Origin: Candidatus Omnitrophota bacterium
GTDB taxonomy: Bacteria > Omnitrophota > Gorgyraeia > JAUYCX01
Direction of reading: 5' to 3'
NCBI GenBank assembly: GCA_030692045.1
Contig: JAUYCX010000049.1
Coordinates: 1-64,000 of the forward strand
DNA: 64,000 nt
Both the position numbers and the translations under genes were made by a program. Positions 7,486 through 15,278 of the stretch are shown here, one piece after another; position 1 is the stretch's first letter, and each line of letters starts with the position of its first letter. Below the pieces are notes generated by a model. The model was not told the DNA's origin. It did not search any database and was given only the letters and a program-made list of their open reading frames with translations.

Positions 7486-9933
7486 ATGAAAACAAAATTT
7501 GCATTATTGCTAATCTTAGGAATGATATTTATGTATCCTAAACAAGGCTTTTCTCTTGAGCCAAGCACTGGGCCAGTTAAAGTCCAAGGACGACAACTCC
7601 TGGTTGATTTTGACGGCGATCATATTTATGAGCCATTTTTTGTCAAAGGCGTAGGTTATACACCGATTCCGATCGGGCATTTCCAAGGGGTCGGACAGGG
7701 ATGGTCTGCAAACTGCTGGTACACAGGGCCATTTCCTCTAAATTATCCCGAACTCCGCTTTGAACGTAATTCCCCGGATGCCATCGGCAACTTTAATTGT
7801 GGACTCAACGGATCAGACTTTTATCAAGATGCCGGAGTTTTAGAGCGAGACCTGACGTTAATCAAGAATATGAATGCTAATACGATTCGAACGTGGGGCA
7901 AAGTCTCAACACAATTGATGCAGAAAAGTGACGATAAGGATGTGACAGTTATGGCGGGATATTGGATTGACCATGGTCTCGACTATACTTTTCCAGGACC
8001 TGGCGGTCCCGCAAAACGCCAGGACATCATTAATGATTTTGTGAGTTATGTAAATGCTTTTAAGAACAGTCCTGCGCTTTTGATGTGGGGATTAAGCAAT
8101 GAGAACAATCTGAATTTCTGCGGATATACATGCCCCCAGAATCCATCTTGCGATCGTAATGCGCAGGTTCTGGGTTTTTTTCAGTTGGTGAATGATATGG
8201 CGCTTGCGGCTAAGGCTGCGGAAGGCACTACCTTTCATCCCATCATTGTCGTTTTTGCCGAATTAACGCCGGATGTCATTAATTATACCCAATACATGCC
8301 TGCGGTTGATATCATCGGAATCAATTCTTATCGAGGAGAGAATTTTGATGGTTGGCCAAATCCCGACCCTGATTTATTTGATGAATTCGAAATAGCCTTT
8401 CCAAGTAAATCCATGATCGTCACCGAATTCGGTGCCGACGCGTGGAATAGTTGTGGGAACCTTCCGCCGGAACAATGCATCATCAATGGAGTTCCACAAG
8501 TTGGCCCCGATGATGGCCGGGAAGATCAAATGAGCCAAGCAAATTATCTTACTTCTCAATGGAATGACATTGCTAGTCATTCCGTGGCCAATGGCGGCCC
8601 CACCAATGGCGGTGTTGTCTTTCAGTATTCTGATATTTGGAGAGACTATGGACAGCGGCAAATGGGCGACCCCCCCAACGACCCATGCGTGTGGATCAGT
8701 AGCGATTGGACGCCCTCCGTCAGAACACACGACACGCATTTTCTTGATCCTAATTTCTTTGGATTCGGCGTATCCTCTGATAATTTAGTGAATATGGAAT
8801 GGTTTGGAATAATGTCAATTGCCAAAAACCCCGATCCGCATAGCCCCGACATTATGACGCCTCGTGATGCTTACTATCATCTGCAAAGTCAATTTGAATG
8901 CGAAACTGCCTGTAAGAATAGAAACAATTCATTTGAAGTAGACTCTGGAATTGATTTTTATCCAGATTGGTCAGGTGATGACAACATTGCCAATAACAAT
9001 AAGCCCGATGGCTTTAGAACCACAGGCTTTGGATTGCTTGATTCTCAAGAAGTTTATCAAGGAAATAAATCTTTGAAAATAAACGTAATTAACAATAGAG
9101 GTTATTCTTATCAAGACATTCCCATTGAACACAACAAGCGCTACAAAGTCTCTGGCTATGTTAAAACCGACTGCGTAGATGAAAAATGTTATGGAACAAT
9201 CCTTACTGAATGCGAGGGAATAGACCGCAGGGGTATTTGTAGCGGCGAGCACTGCCCCATATGGGACTTTAGAGTATGCGGCTTAAACACCCATCCCAGT
9301 GATATTGTTAAATTATACGGAGACAATGACTGGACAAAGATTGAATTTGAAGTTAAAGCTGATAATCCTAATGCACATTTCTTAAGATTGCTTTGTTACA
9401 ATACAGCCGGACGCTCGCCCGGAACTCCACTTCCACCAGGCACTGGCACTATCTGGTGTGATGCGATGAAGGTAGAGGAAATAGACTCAAACCCAGGTGG
9501 CGGTGGTGGTCCCTGCTTACTTTCCGGCGCACCCATTCTTATGTCTGATAAAACCTTAAAGCCAATTGAACAGATTAAAAAAGGAGATAGCATCTTAGCC
9601 TATGATGTAGAAACTAACAAAACTATCCCAGACAAAGTCAAACAAGTCTTTGTGCATGATACAGATAACTATTTAATCATCAACAACAAACTAAAAATCA
9701 CTCCTAATCACCTTGTCTATGCAAATGGCAAATGGATGGAAATTGGCAAACTTAAAATAGGAGATAAAATCTTGACTCACAAAGGCAAATACCAAAACAT
9801 AAAATCCATTAAACAAATCAAAGCTCCTGTTAAAGTCTATAACTTTGAGGTAAACCCTAAACACACCTACATTGCCAATGGCTATGTGGTGCATAATCTA
9901 AAGGCGGTTACGCGGGAATTGACTTCAGAATAG
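7486..9933 (+). CDS. secreted glycoside-hydrolase-like protein with C-terminal Hint domain
   Basis: 815 residues from ATG 7486; AGAGGAA at 7474-7480 and an immediate signal peptide (FALLLILGMIFMYPKQGFS) decide this start. Residues about 25-470 look like a (beta/alpha)8 glycosidase: WGLSNENN puts the candidate acid/base at E206 and MIVTEFGAD the candidate nucleophile at E314, as in clan GH-A enzymes. Residues about 480-670 form a carbohydrate-binding-like beta-sandwich (NSFEVDSGIDFYP ... WCDAMKVEE). After NPGGGGGP comes a Hint domain: C677 (CLLSGAP), TPNH block, and final VVHNLK. The residue after HN is Leu, not Cys/Ser/Thr, so cleavage rather than splicing is expected. Its neighbour shares the same tail. 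The polymer attacked is unknown. Confidence 0.82.
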   Translation: MKTKFALLLILGMIFMYPKQGFSLEPSTGPVKVQGRQLLVDFDGDHIYEPFFVKGVGYTPIPIGHFQGVGQGWSANCWYTGPFPLNYPELRFERNSPDAIGNFNCGLNGSDFYQDAGVLERDLTLIKNMNANTIRTWGKVSTQLMQKSDDKDVTVMAGYWIDHGLDYTFPGPGGPAKRQDIINDFVSYVNAFKNSPALLMWGLSNENNLNFCGYTCPQNPSCDRNAQVLGFFQLVNDMALAAKAAEGTTFHPIIVVFAELTPDVINYTQYMPAVDIIGINSYRGENFDGWPNPDPDLFDEFEIAFPSKSMIVTEFGADAWNSCGNLPPEQCIINGVPQVGPDDGREDQMSQANYLTSQWNDIASHSVANGGPTNGGVVFQYSDIWRDYGQRQMGDPPNDPCVWISSDWTPSVRTHDTHFLDPNFFGFGVSSDNLVNMEWFGIMSIAKNPDPHSPDIMTPRDAYYHLQSQFECETACKNRNNSFEVDSGIDFYPDWSGDDNIANNNKPDGFRTTGFGLLDSQEVYQGNKSLKINVINNRGYSYQDIPIEHNKRYKVSGYVKTDCVDEKCYGTILTECEGIDRRGICSGEHCPIWDFRVCGLNTHPSDIVKLYGDNDWTKIEFEVKADNPNAHFLRLLCYNTAGRSPGTPLPPGTGTIWCDAMKVEEIDSNPGGGGGPCLLSGAPILMSDKTLKPIEQIKKGDSILAYDVETNKTIPDKVKQVFVHDTDNYLIINNKLKITPNHLVYANGKWMEIGKLKIGDKILTHKGKYQNIKSIKQIKAPVKVYNFEVNPKHTYIANGYVVHNLKAVTRELTSE
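9084..9170 (+). repeat. first copy of an 87-bp block shared with the downstream gene
   Basis: These 87 bases are identical to 12571-12657 at a constant offset of 3487. They encode NRGYSYQDIPIEHNKRYKV and flanks in the beta-sandwich module. Similarity continues on both sides with scattered changes, while the Hint domains that follow are clearly diverged. Confidence 0.9.
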
Positions 9934-9955
9934 ATAATTTTATGGAGGTCAAAAA

Positions 9956-12900
9956 ATGAAAAAGCCGATGCGATTCTTTAAACGAAAGGTACTTTTCTTA
10001 TTCACTTTTCTTATCTTAGGTTTCCCAGTGGCCACAACTTTTGCATTCCTTGCCCCTGAAGAGAAATCTGATTTCACCACACCACATCCGCGGCGAAGTG
10101 CTCCCTTGCAAACAGTTACTCAGTCTGAGGAACCGTCTCGAAAACTTCCCACCCTTTGGGAAGCTCCCAAAGCGCCAGAGACAGAGACTTGGCGGCAGGA
10201 TCTCATCCCTATGATTGAATTGGGTCCGAAAGCTTCTGAAGAAGAAGTTGTCGAAGCCATCAAGGATTATCTTCTTAGTCATCCGGAATTGCTCGGAGGG
10301 CTTGAGCCCGCACAAGATTTAAAATTTACCTATTCTGCTTCTGCTTCTTCCATGGTCTATGTTCAATTCGTTCAACAGATTCCCACAGAGGAGCTTGAAG
10401 TTTACGGAACTTACGTTCATTTTTCCGTCAAAAAACTGGCTGATAGAAACGTGATTATGGCTTCTTATATCAACCTTTATCCCCGGGTAAAGAATTTATT
10501 ACCTCTTCAGAAAGTACAAGCTTTAACAACCCTGCAGGATAAGGCTCGGCAGGCCCTCGGGATTAACCAAATCAGAGCCACCCCCATCAAAGAAAACAGT
10601 CTCATCCGATACTTAGACGGAAAGTGGCTACGAGTCTACGAGGCGAATTTTGCTGAGAGCGAATTCACTGCTGTCATTAATGCGGATACAGGAGAAACTC
10701 TGGGAAGGCGAGATGATCGGCATTACGCAGTCACGGGTTATATCCGAGGTCGTGGTATCCTGTTTGATCCCATTGTCACAGGTGAGAACCTGCCCACCTT
10801 GAATTTGAAAGACTTGAAAGTCAGAGAACAAAATGGTGAATTCGTCTACACAAATGCCCAAGGATATTTTATTTTTCATGATATCATAATCCCGAACACG
10901 CTCACCGCAACCCTGCTGGGAAGGTGGGCGAATGTCTCCTCGGCAACCAGCCCGAACCTCTTCGTGAGCGGGACGGTAACACCTGGCACTCCACTGACTC
11001 TTCTGTTTAACCCCAGTGGAGCAGCAGAAGACCCTACGGCGCAGGTGAATGGCTACTACCATACGACCTCTATCCATGACTGGGTTAAGCAGCGTTTGTC
11101 TAATTCTCTTCCCGGGATCGACATTCCACTCCCGGTCAATGTGAATATTAATGCTACCTGCAATGCCAACTACAATGGTTTCTCAATTAATTTCTTTAAG
11201 TCAGGAAATGACGGTTATAACCATTGCATCAATACAGCTTATGACACGGTTGTCTATCATGAGTATGGCCACTTTGTGGATGACGAGGCTGGGGGAATGA
11301 TAAATGGTGCCTTGAGTGAGGGTTGGGGAGACGTGTTAAGTGTATATGCAACCGGTCAACCCTTGGTTGGCGAAGGGTTTTATGGCCCTGGCACATTTGT
11401 TCGAACTGCGGATAACGCCTATCAATATCCCCCGGATGGCAGCGGGGAAGTCCATGATGTCGGTCAGGCTTGGGCCGGCTTTGCCTGGCATCTGCGTGAG
11501 AATCTGATGGCTTCGTTGGGAGCAGCTCAAGGGATTGCTGTTGCAGAGCAATTAGTCATCCCGGTGCTTTTGGCAAACTCCCCTGACATCCCCGCGGCAG
11601 TTTTTGAAGTCGTCCTGCAGGATGATGATGACGCAAACCCTGCCAATGGAACACCCCACCTTCAGGAGATTGTCAATGCAGCCCAGCAACATAGCCTTTA
11701 TCCATTTTTGAACTTGACAAGCGTCAGAATTTCCTTCCCTGCTCACTACGCTTCCTTGTATTATGGGGATGACCCTGTAACAATCCTGGGGACCGCGGAT
11801 TCTTCTTTTGGCCTCCCCTTCCAAAACTATCAACTCTTTTACGGACAAGGAGTGAACCCGACCAGTTGGAGCCCTCTTGGTCCTGTGGTCTCAACGCCTG
11901 TCACCAATGGGGTCTTGGGAACTTGGCAGATTGGGGATTTACCACTTGGAGCCTACAGCCTGAAGTTAATCGTGACAACACTTCCCAATCTTCAGTTTGT
12001 CCATACAATACAGGTTGCCATTGAAACTCCTATTATTCAAATTACGACAAATCCAGCAGACCAGCGGTACCCCGACATCTCCGGAGACCGCATTGTCTGG
12101 GAGGATTATCGCAACGGAAACTCTGATATCTACCTCTATGACCTTTTGACCAACGAAGAACGGCGAATCACGACACATCCAGCAGCCCAATGGTACCCCG
12201 CCATCTCTGGAGACCGCATTGTTTGGATGGATTTGCGCAACGGAAACTATGATATCTACCTCTATGACCTTTCAACCCACACCGAGCAGCAAATTACGAC
12301 AAATCCAGCAGACCAGCGGTACCCCGCCATCTCCGGAAACCGCATTGTTTGGCAGGATTATCGTAGCGGTAACTGGGATATCTATCTCTATTTAATTAAT
12401 CAAGTTGAAAACCCCTCCTTTGAAGTTGATGCTGGCGTGGACTTTTATCCTTTGTGGGATGGTGATGATGTTATTGCAAATAACCTCAAGCCTGATGGCT
12501 GGCGAACATTGGATGTGGGAATATTAGACACTGATGTGAGGTATCAAGGAAATAAATCTCTAAAAATAAGCGTAATTAACAATAGAGGTTATTCTTATCA
12601 AGACATTCCCATTGAACACAACAAGCGCTACAAAGTCTCTGGCTATGTTAAAACCGATTGTGTGGATTCTAACTGTTATGGAACAATCCTTACAGAGTGC
12701 GCCAATCAAAACCACCAAAACATCTGGGATTATAGGGTCTGCGGCTTAAACACACATCCCAGCAATATCCAAAGACTCTATGGAGATAATGATTGGACCA
12801 GGATTGAATTTGAAGTTAAAGCTGATAATCCAAATGCGCATTTCCTAAGATTGCTTTGTTACAACACCCCCAACAGATCTCCGGGAACTCCACTTCCGCT

Positions 12901-13408
12901 AGGCACGGGAACAGTTTGGTGTGATGCTATGAAAGTGGAAGAGGTGTCTAATCCTTCTGGTGGTGGTGGAACTTGCCTTCTTCCAGGAACTCAGATTACT
13001 TTGGCTAATTATTTAACCAAACCCATTAAGGATATCAAAATTGGTGATGAAGTCATTGCTATCCAAGACAACAAGCCAGTGAATTGTAAAGTAACTCGGG
13101 TATTTGAACATCCTTATATACAAGGTTATTATCTTATCAAAACCAAGGACAAAAGAATGCTTAAGGTTACTGCAGAACACAGACTTTTAAGTAATGCCAC
13201 CTACAAGCCAGTTTATGATTTAAAAAAAGGCGATTCTCTAACAGTGTTAACAAAACATAAAAACATCGAACAAACCTTCATTACCAGCATCAAGAAAATC
13301 CGCAAAAAAGTCCCCATGGTCTACAACCTGGAGATTGAAAAAGAACACAACTATTTTGCAGAAGGGATTCTGGTGCATAATCTTAAGACAACTACCGTGT
13401 TAGAATAA
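9956..13408 (+). CDS. secreted M36-like metalloprotease with TolB-like repeats and C-terminal Hint domain
   Basis: 1150 residues; GGAGG at 9942-9946 precedes ATG 9956. A signal peptide (VLFLFTFLILGFPVATTFA) is followed by an FTP-like propeptide (YGTYVHFSVKKL). The catalytic part has HEYGH at 435-439 and a third zinc ligand candidate E455 in LSEGWGD, the fungalysin/thermolysin pattern. Residues about 690-810 hold three repeats of the type YPAISGDRIVW-DIYLYDL, as in TolB-like propellers, too few for a full propeller. Residues about 815-1000 are the beta-sandwich shared with the upstream enzyme. After PSGGGGT comes Hint: C1007, TAEH block, and final ILVHNLK. HN is followed by Leu, so peptide cleavage without ligation is likely. 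A strong terminator follows. Confidence 0.87.
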   Translation: MKKPMRFFKRKVLFLFTFLILGFPVATTFAFLAPEEKSDFTTPHPRRSAPLQTVTQSEEPSRKLPTLWEAPKAPETETWRQDLIPMIELGPKASEEEVVEAIKDYLLSHPELLGGLEPAQDLKFTYSASASSMVYVQFVQQIPTEELEVYGTYVHFSVKKLADRNVIMASYINLYPRVKNLLPLQKVQALTTLQDKARQALGINQIRATPIKENSLIRYLDGKWLRVYEANFAESEFTAVINADTGETLGRRDDRHYAVTGYIRGRGILFDPIVTGENLPTLNLKDLKVREQNGEFVYTNAQGYFIFHDIIIPNTLTATLLGRWANVSSATSPNLFVSGTVTPGTPLTLLFNPSGAAEDPTAQVNGYYHTTSIHDWVKQRLSNSLPGIDIPLPVNVNINATCNANYNGFSINFFKSGNDGYNHCINTAYDTVVYHEYGHFVDDEAGGMINGALSEGWGDVLSVYATGQPLVGEGFYGPGTFVRTADNAYQYPPDGSGEVHDVGQAWAGFAWHLRENLMASLGAAQGIAVAEQLVIPVLLANSPDIPAAVFEVVLQDDDDANPANGTPHLQEIVNAAQQHSLYPFLNLTSVRISFPAHYASLYYGDDPVTILGTADSSFGLPFQNYQLFYGQGVNPTSWSPLGPVVSTPVTNGVLGTWQIGDLPLGAYSLKLIVTTLPNLQFVHTIQVAIETPIIQITTNPADQRYPDISGDRIVWEDYRNGNSDIYLYDLLTNEERRITTHPAAQWYPAISGDRIVWMDLRNGNYDIYLYDLSTHTEQQITTNPADQRYPAISGNRIVWQDYRSGNWDIYLYLINQVENPSFEVDAGVDFYPLWDGDDVIANNLKPDGWRTLDVGILDTDVRYQGNKSLKISVINNRGYSYQDIPIEHNKRYKVSGYVKTDCVDSNCYGTILTECANQNHQNIWDYRVCGLNTHPSNIQRLYGDNDWTRIEFEVKADNPNAHFLRLLCYNTPNRSPGTPLPLGTGTVWCDAMKVEEVSNPSGGGGTCLLPGTQITLANYLTKPIKDIKIGDEVIAIQDNKPVNCKVTRVFEHPYIQGYYLIKTKDKRMLKVTAEHRLLSNATYKPVYDLKKGDSLTVLTKHKNIEQTFITSIKKIRKKVPMVYNLEIEKEHNYFAEGILVHNLKTTTVLE
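12571..12657 (+). repeat. second copy of the 87-bp block
   Basis: Identical to 9084-9170. It lies in the same domain position of the protease gene and points to recent duplication or gene conversion of the C-terminal module between the two secreted enzymes. Confidence 0.9.
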
Positions 13409-13438
13409 TAAATCTTCGTTATTTAGTGCGAGGTAGTT

Positions 13439-13481
13439 TTAAAAGCTGGCAAAGTCTCAAAGAGACAGCCAGCTTTTTTAT
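13439..13481 (+). terminator. strong rho-independent terminator after the protease gene
   Basis: AAGCTGGC at 13443-13450 pairs with GCCAGCTT further on, with an inner GTCTC/GAGAC helix, followed by a run of T (CTTTTTTATT). It lies about 30 bases after the stop and should end the two-gene secreted-enzyme transcript. Confidence 0.9.
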
Positions 13482-13525
13482 TCACATCTTTTGTTAGATA
13501 ATCTAATAATTTTTGTTAAAATATC

Positions 13526-13554
13526 TTGACAAGAAAATTAGGATATGATATAGT
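13526..13554 (+). promoter_or_regulatory. sigma-70 type promoter before the hairpin array
   Basis: TTGACA at 13526-13531, a 17-base spacer and TATAGT at 13549-13554 make a near-consensus promoter. Transcription would start about 13561, just at the first hairpin, giving either a structured RNA or a roughly 390-base leader of the hspR-like gene. Confidence 0.7.
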
Positions 13555-13560
13555 TCAAAT

Positions 13561-13852
13561 GAAGCCACGACTTATGGAGTGATAACGACATAAGTCATTT
13601 GGCTGAATTTGTCCCGACGAATGTGCCAAAATTGTCAAAGAGAATTTTGGCACATCTTATCCCGAGAAATTTCGAAGAAATTTCCGGGACTTTATCCTTG
13701 AAATCGCTACGCGATTTCTAAGGGTGAGTCGGGAATATTGATAACATATGCCCCTTGCCTAACCCAGATGGGTAGCCCTTCCTGATACCTTTTAAGGAAG
13801 GGGCTAAGTGCTTGTCAATTTCTGAGAAATTGACTGCGCAGGCTTCGGGATT
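13561..13852 (+). other. dense hairpin array, possible structured RNA or leader
   Basis: The 543-base gap between the protease and the hspR-like gene is packed with stem-loops. Hairpin 1: AGCCA/TGGCT with ACTTATG/CATAAGT (13563-13604). A closing stem TCCCGAC (13612-13618)/GTCGGGA (13728-13734) encloses three hairpins: a perfect 13-bp stem 13621-13633/13643-13655, one at 13660-13689 with loop GAA, and one at 13696-13723 with loop TAC. This predicts a cloverleaf. At 13750-13805, GCCCCTT and AGCCCTTCCT compete for AGGAAGGGGCT. Last, GTCAATTTC/GAAATTGAC (13814-13834). I found no match to RNase P, tmRNA, SRP or 6S hallmarks and no convincing ORF. Confidence 0.6.
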
Positions 13853-13938
13853 AATTCGCAGACGTCCGCCAATGAAGCAGTGGCGGACTACAATTTACGT
13901 TCACTCATTTCATTCGTTCCATAAATTGTCTGCTCATT
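13853..13938 (+). repeat. AATTCGCA...TGCTCATT hairpin element, copy 1
   Basis: Bounded by AATTCGCA and TGCTCATT. Stem GCAGAC pairs with GTCTGC; an inner helix CAATTTACG/CCATAAATTG and a side hairpin GTCCGCC/GGCGGAC (13864-13888) are visible. It ends 2 bases before the AGGAG of the hspR-like gene. Confidence 0.75.
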
Positions 13939-13951
13939 AAAGGAGCGCTTG

Positions 13952-14233
13952 ATGCAAGATTTTGCAGATATTTTTTCTGAGGAATTAAAAATTAGTCCAG
14001 AAGAGCCATTGTATGTGATAAGTATAGTTAGCCGTTTGGTGCATCTTCCAGTTTGGACCTTGCGCGAATTAGATAAAAAGGATGTCATTAAACCCAAGCG
14101 TATTGGCAAGAAGACTCGCTGTTATTCTTTAAAGGATGTTAAAAAATTGGAATATATTCATTATTTAATGGAAAAGAAACATGTAAATATTAGCGGTATA
14201 AAAATAATTTTAGAAATGGAACACAAAGAGTAA
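13952..14233 (+). CDS. hspR: HspR-like MerR-family heat-shock repressor
   Basis: 93 residues from ATG 13952 with AGGAG at 13941-13945. The sequence YVISIVSRLVHLPVWTLREL then KPKRIGKKTRCYSLKDVKKL and NISGIKIILEME follows the HspR layout: MerR-type HTH, wing with a (T/K)-R-x-YS motif and the NL-GVK-ILE helix. HspR represses dnaK operons by binding HAIR operators and uses DnaK as co-repressor. Position directly before hrcA-grpE-dnaK-dnaJ agrees. I did not find a HAIR palindrome nearby. The product lacks the long tail of actinobacterial HspR. The gene symbol is by family resemblance. Confidence 0.75.
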   Translation: MQDFADIFSEELKISPEEPLYVISIVSRLVHLPVWTLRELDKKDVIKPKRIGKKTRCYSLKDVKKLEYIHYLMEKKHVNISGIKIILEMEHKE

Positions 14234-14250
14234 ATTTTTTTATTTTTATT

Positions 14251-14277
14251 TTAGCACTCTTAAGCTAAGAGCGCTAA
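14251..14277 (+). promoter_or_regulatory. CIRCE operator 1
   Basis: TTAGCACTC - 9 bases - GAGCGCTAA, one mismatch from the consensus HrcA operator. It lies 18 bases after the hspR-like stop. No good promoter is visible between it and the repeat that follows. Confidence 0.88.
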
Positions 14278-14310
14278 GTGGAATTGTATGAGAGTTTTGA
14301 AAAAGGTCAC

Positions 14311-14435
14311 TTACACCGCTAAACCGCAAAATGCCGCAAAAACGCAAAAATTTTCTTCTTTCATGATTTCTTTGCGCCTTTGCGGTGTGAGAGTAGTTTT
14401 GCTGAAATCTCTTTAGTAATTTTGCGCTTTTGCGT
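14311..14435. repeat. ACCGCAAAACCGC-type palindromic element, copy 1
   Basis: The left half carries CACCGCTAAACCGC, TGCCGC and AACGC boxes spaced by A runs; the right half carries the complementary TTTGCGCCTTTGCGGTGTGA and TTTTGCGCTTTTGCG. A related copy is at 21925-22040. It separates the two CIRCE operators and looks like an inserted MITE-like unit. Confidence 0.65.
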
Positions 14436-14443
14436 TTGTACAA

Positions 14444-14472
14444 TTGACAAAGAGCGGTTCTGTGTTTATAAT
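14444..14472 (+). promoter_or_regulatory. consensus sigma-70 promoter of hrcA
   Basis: TTGACA at 14444-14449, exactly 17 bases, TATAAT at 14467-14472. The predicted start near 14479 coincides with the first base of CIRCE 2, so HrcA bound there would block initiation. Confidence 0.9.
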
Positions 14473-14478
14473 AATGTT

Positions 14479-14505
14479 TTAGCATTCTCGCCATAAGAGT
14501 GCTAA
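14479..14505 (+). promoter_or_regulatory. CIRCE operator 2
   Basis: TTAGCATTC - 9 bases - GAGTGCTAA, one mismatch from consensus, placed over the transcription start and about 20 bases before the hrcA start codon. This predicts autorepression of hrcA-grpE-dnaK by HrcA. Confidence 0.93.
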
Positions 14506-14524
14506 AAGTCAAATGAGGATTATT

Positions 14525-15265
14525 ATGCGCACAATTGATTATGAAGCCAGAAAAAAGGAAATCTTAGCGCAGGCAATTGATTACTATATTAGAACTGCAC
14601 AGCCAGTTAGTTCTGAGGTGTTGGTTAAGGACCATAACTTAGAACTAAGCCCAGCTACAATAAGAAATGTGTTTGCTGATTTGGAGCAAGAGGGTTATTT
14701 AACCCATCTGCATACATCTGCTGGCAGAATTCCTACACAATTAGGTTATCGTTTTTATGTGGACAATATTATGAATGAAATTCAGCTTCTGGATGCAGAA
14801 AAGAAGAGGATTGAGTTTGAGTTTCGCAAAGGCATAAAACAATTGGAGATTCTGTTGGAGAAAACCTCCTTGGTAATATCGCAATTAACTCATTGTACCG
14901 GAATTGTTTCTTTAACAGAATGGCAAAACAGGATTTTTTACAAGGGCACTAGTTTTGTAGTAGAACAGCCGGAATTTAAGAATCTGGACAAGATTAGGCA
15001 TCTTTTAAAGGCTTTAGACGAGAAAGAGCGGCTTTTGGAAATTATTAATTGTGATTTAGAAGAGAGGTTAAAGATTTATATTGGAACTGAGATTGCTTGT
15101 AGTGATATCAATGATTGTTCTTTAATAGTTTCTAGTTTTGAAAAGAAGAATAAGCCTGTGGGCAGGATGGCGGTACTTGGTCCAACCAGAATGGAATACG
15201 CAAAGGTTGTTTCAACTTTGCAGTATATGTCAGTTTTGGTTAGTAGATTGCTGGATGATTTTTAA
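14525..15265 (+). CDS. hrcA: heat-inducible transcription repressor HrcA
   Basis: 246 residues from ATG 14525, preferred because GAGG at 14515-14518 is correctly spaced; an in-frame ATG at 14513 would overlap it. The N-terminal winged helix (ARKKEILAQAIDYYIRTAQPVSSEVL ... SPATIRNVFADLEQEGYL) with LHTSAGRIPTQLGYRFYVD is diagnostic, and LGPTRMEYAKVVSTLQYM closes the GAF-like domain. It is roughly 100 residues shorter than common HrcA proteins because the middle region is reduced. HrcA binds CIRCE and is kept active by GroEL. It is followed 13 bases later by grpE. Confidence 0.95.
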   Translation: MRTIDYEARKKEILAQAIDYYIRTAQPVSSEVLVKDHNLELSPATIRNVFADLEQEGYLTHLHTSAGRIPTQLGYRFYVDNIMNEIQLLDAEKKRIEFEFRKGIKQLEILLEKTSLVISQLTHCTGIVSLTEWQNRIFYKGTSFVVEQPEFKNLDKIRHLLKALDEKERLLEIINCDLEERLKIYIGTEIACSDINDCSLIVSSFEKKNKPVGRMAVLGPTRMEYAKVVSTLQYMSVLVSRLLDDF

Positions 15266-15278
15266 GACGCGAATTAAA

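Noticed and set aside
8374..8739. 121-codon minus-strand open frame
   Set aside because: Inside the glycosidase-like coding sequence, no supporting signals.
10628..11077. 149-codon minus-strand open frame
   Set aside because: Antisense to the well-supported protease gene and with no family resemblance.
13561..13852. RNase P RNA, tmRNA, SRP RNA or 6S RNA
   Set aside because: Hallmark conserved segments and 3' ends of these RNAs were not found; only the hairpin array is reported.
13500..13940. CRISPR array
   Set aside because: The hairpins differ in sequence and spacing and there are no regularly spaced identical repeats or cas genes.
13900..14530. HAIR operator for the HspR-like protein
   Set aside because: No CTTGAG-type palindrome with the right spacing could be read; only CIRCE sites are present.
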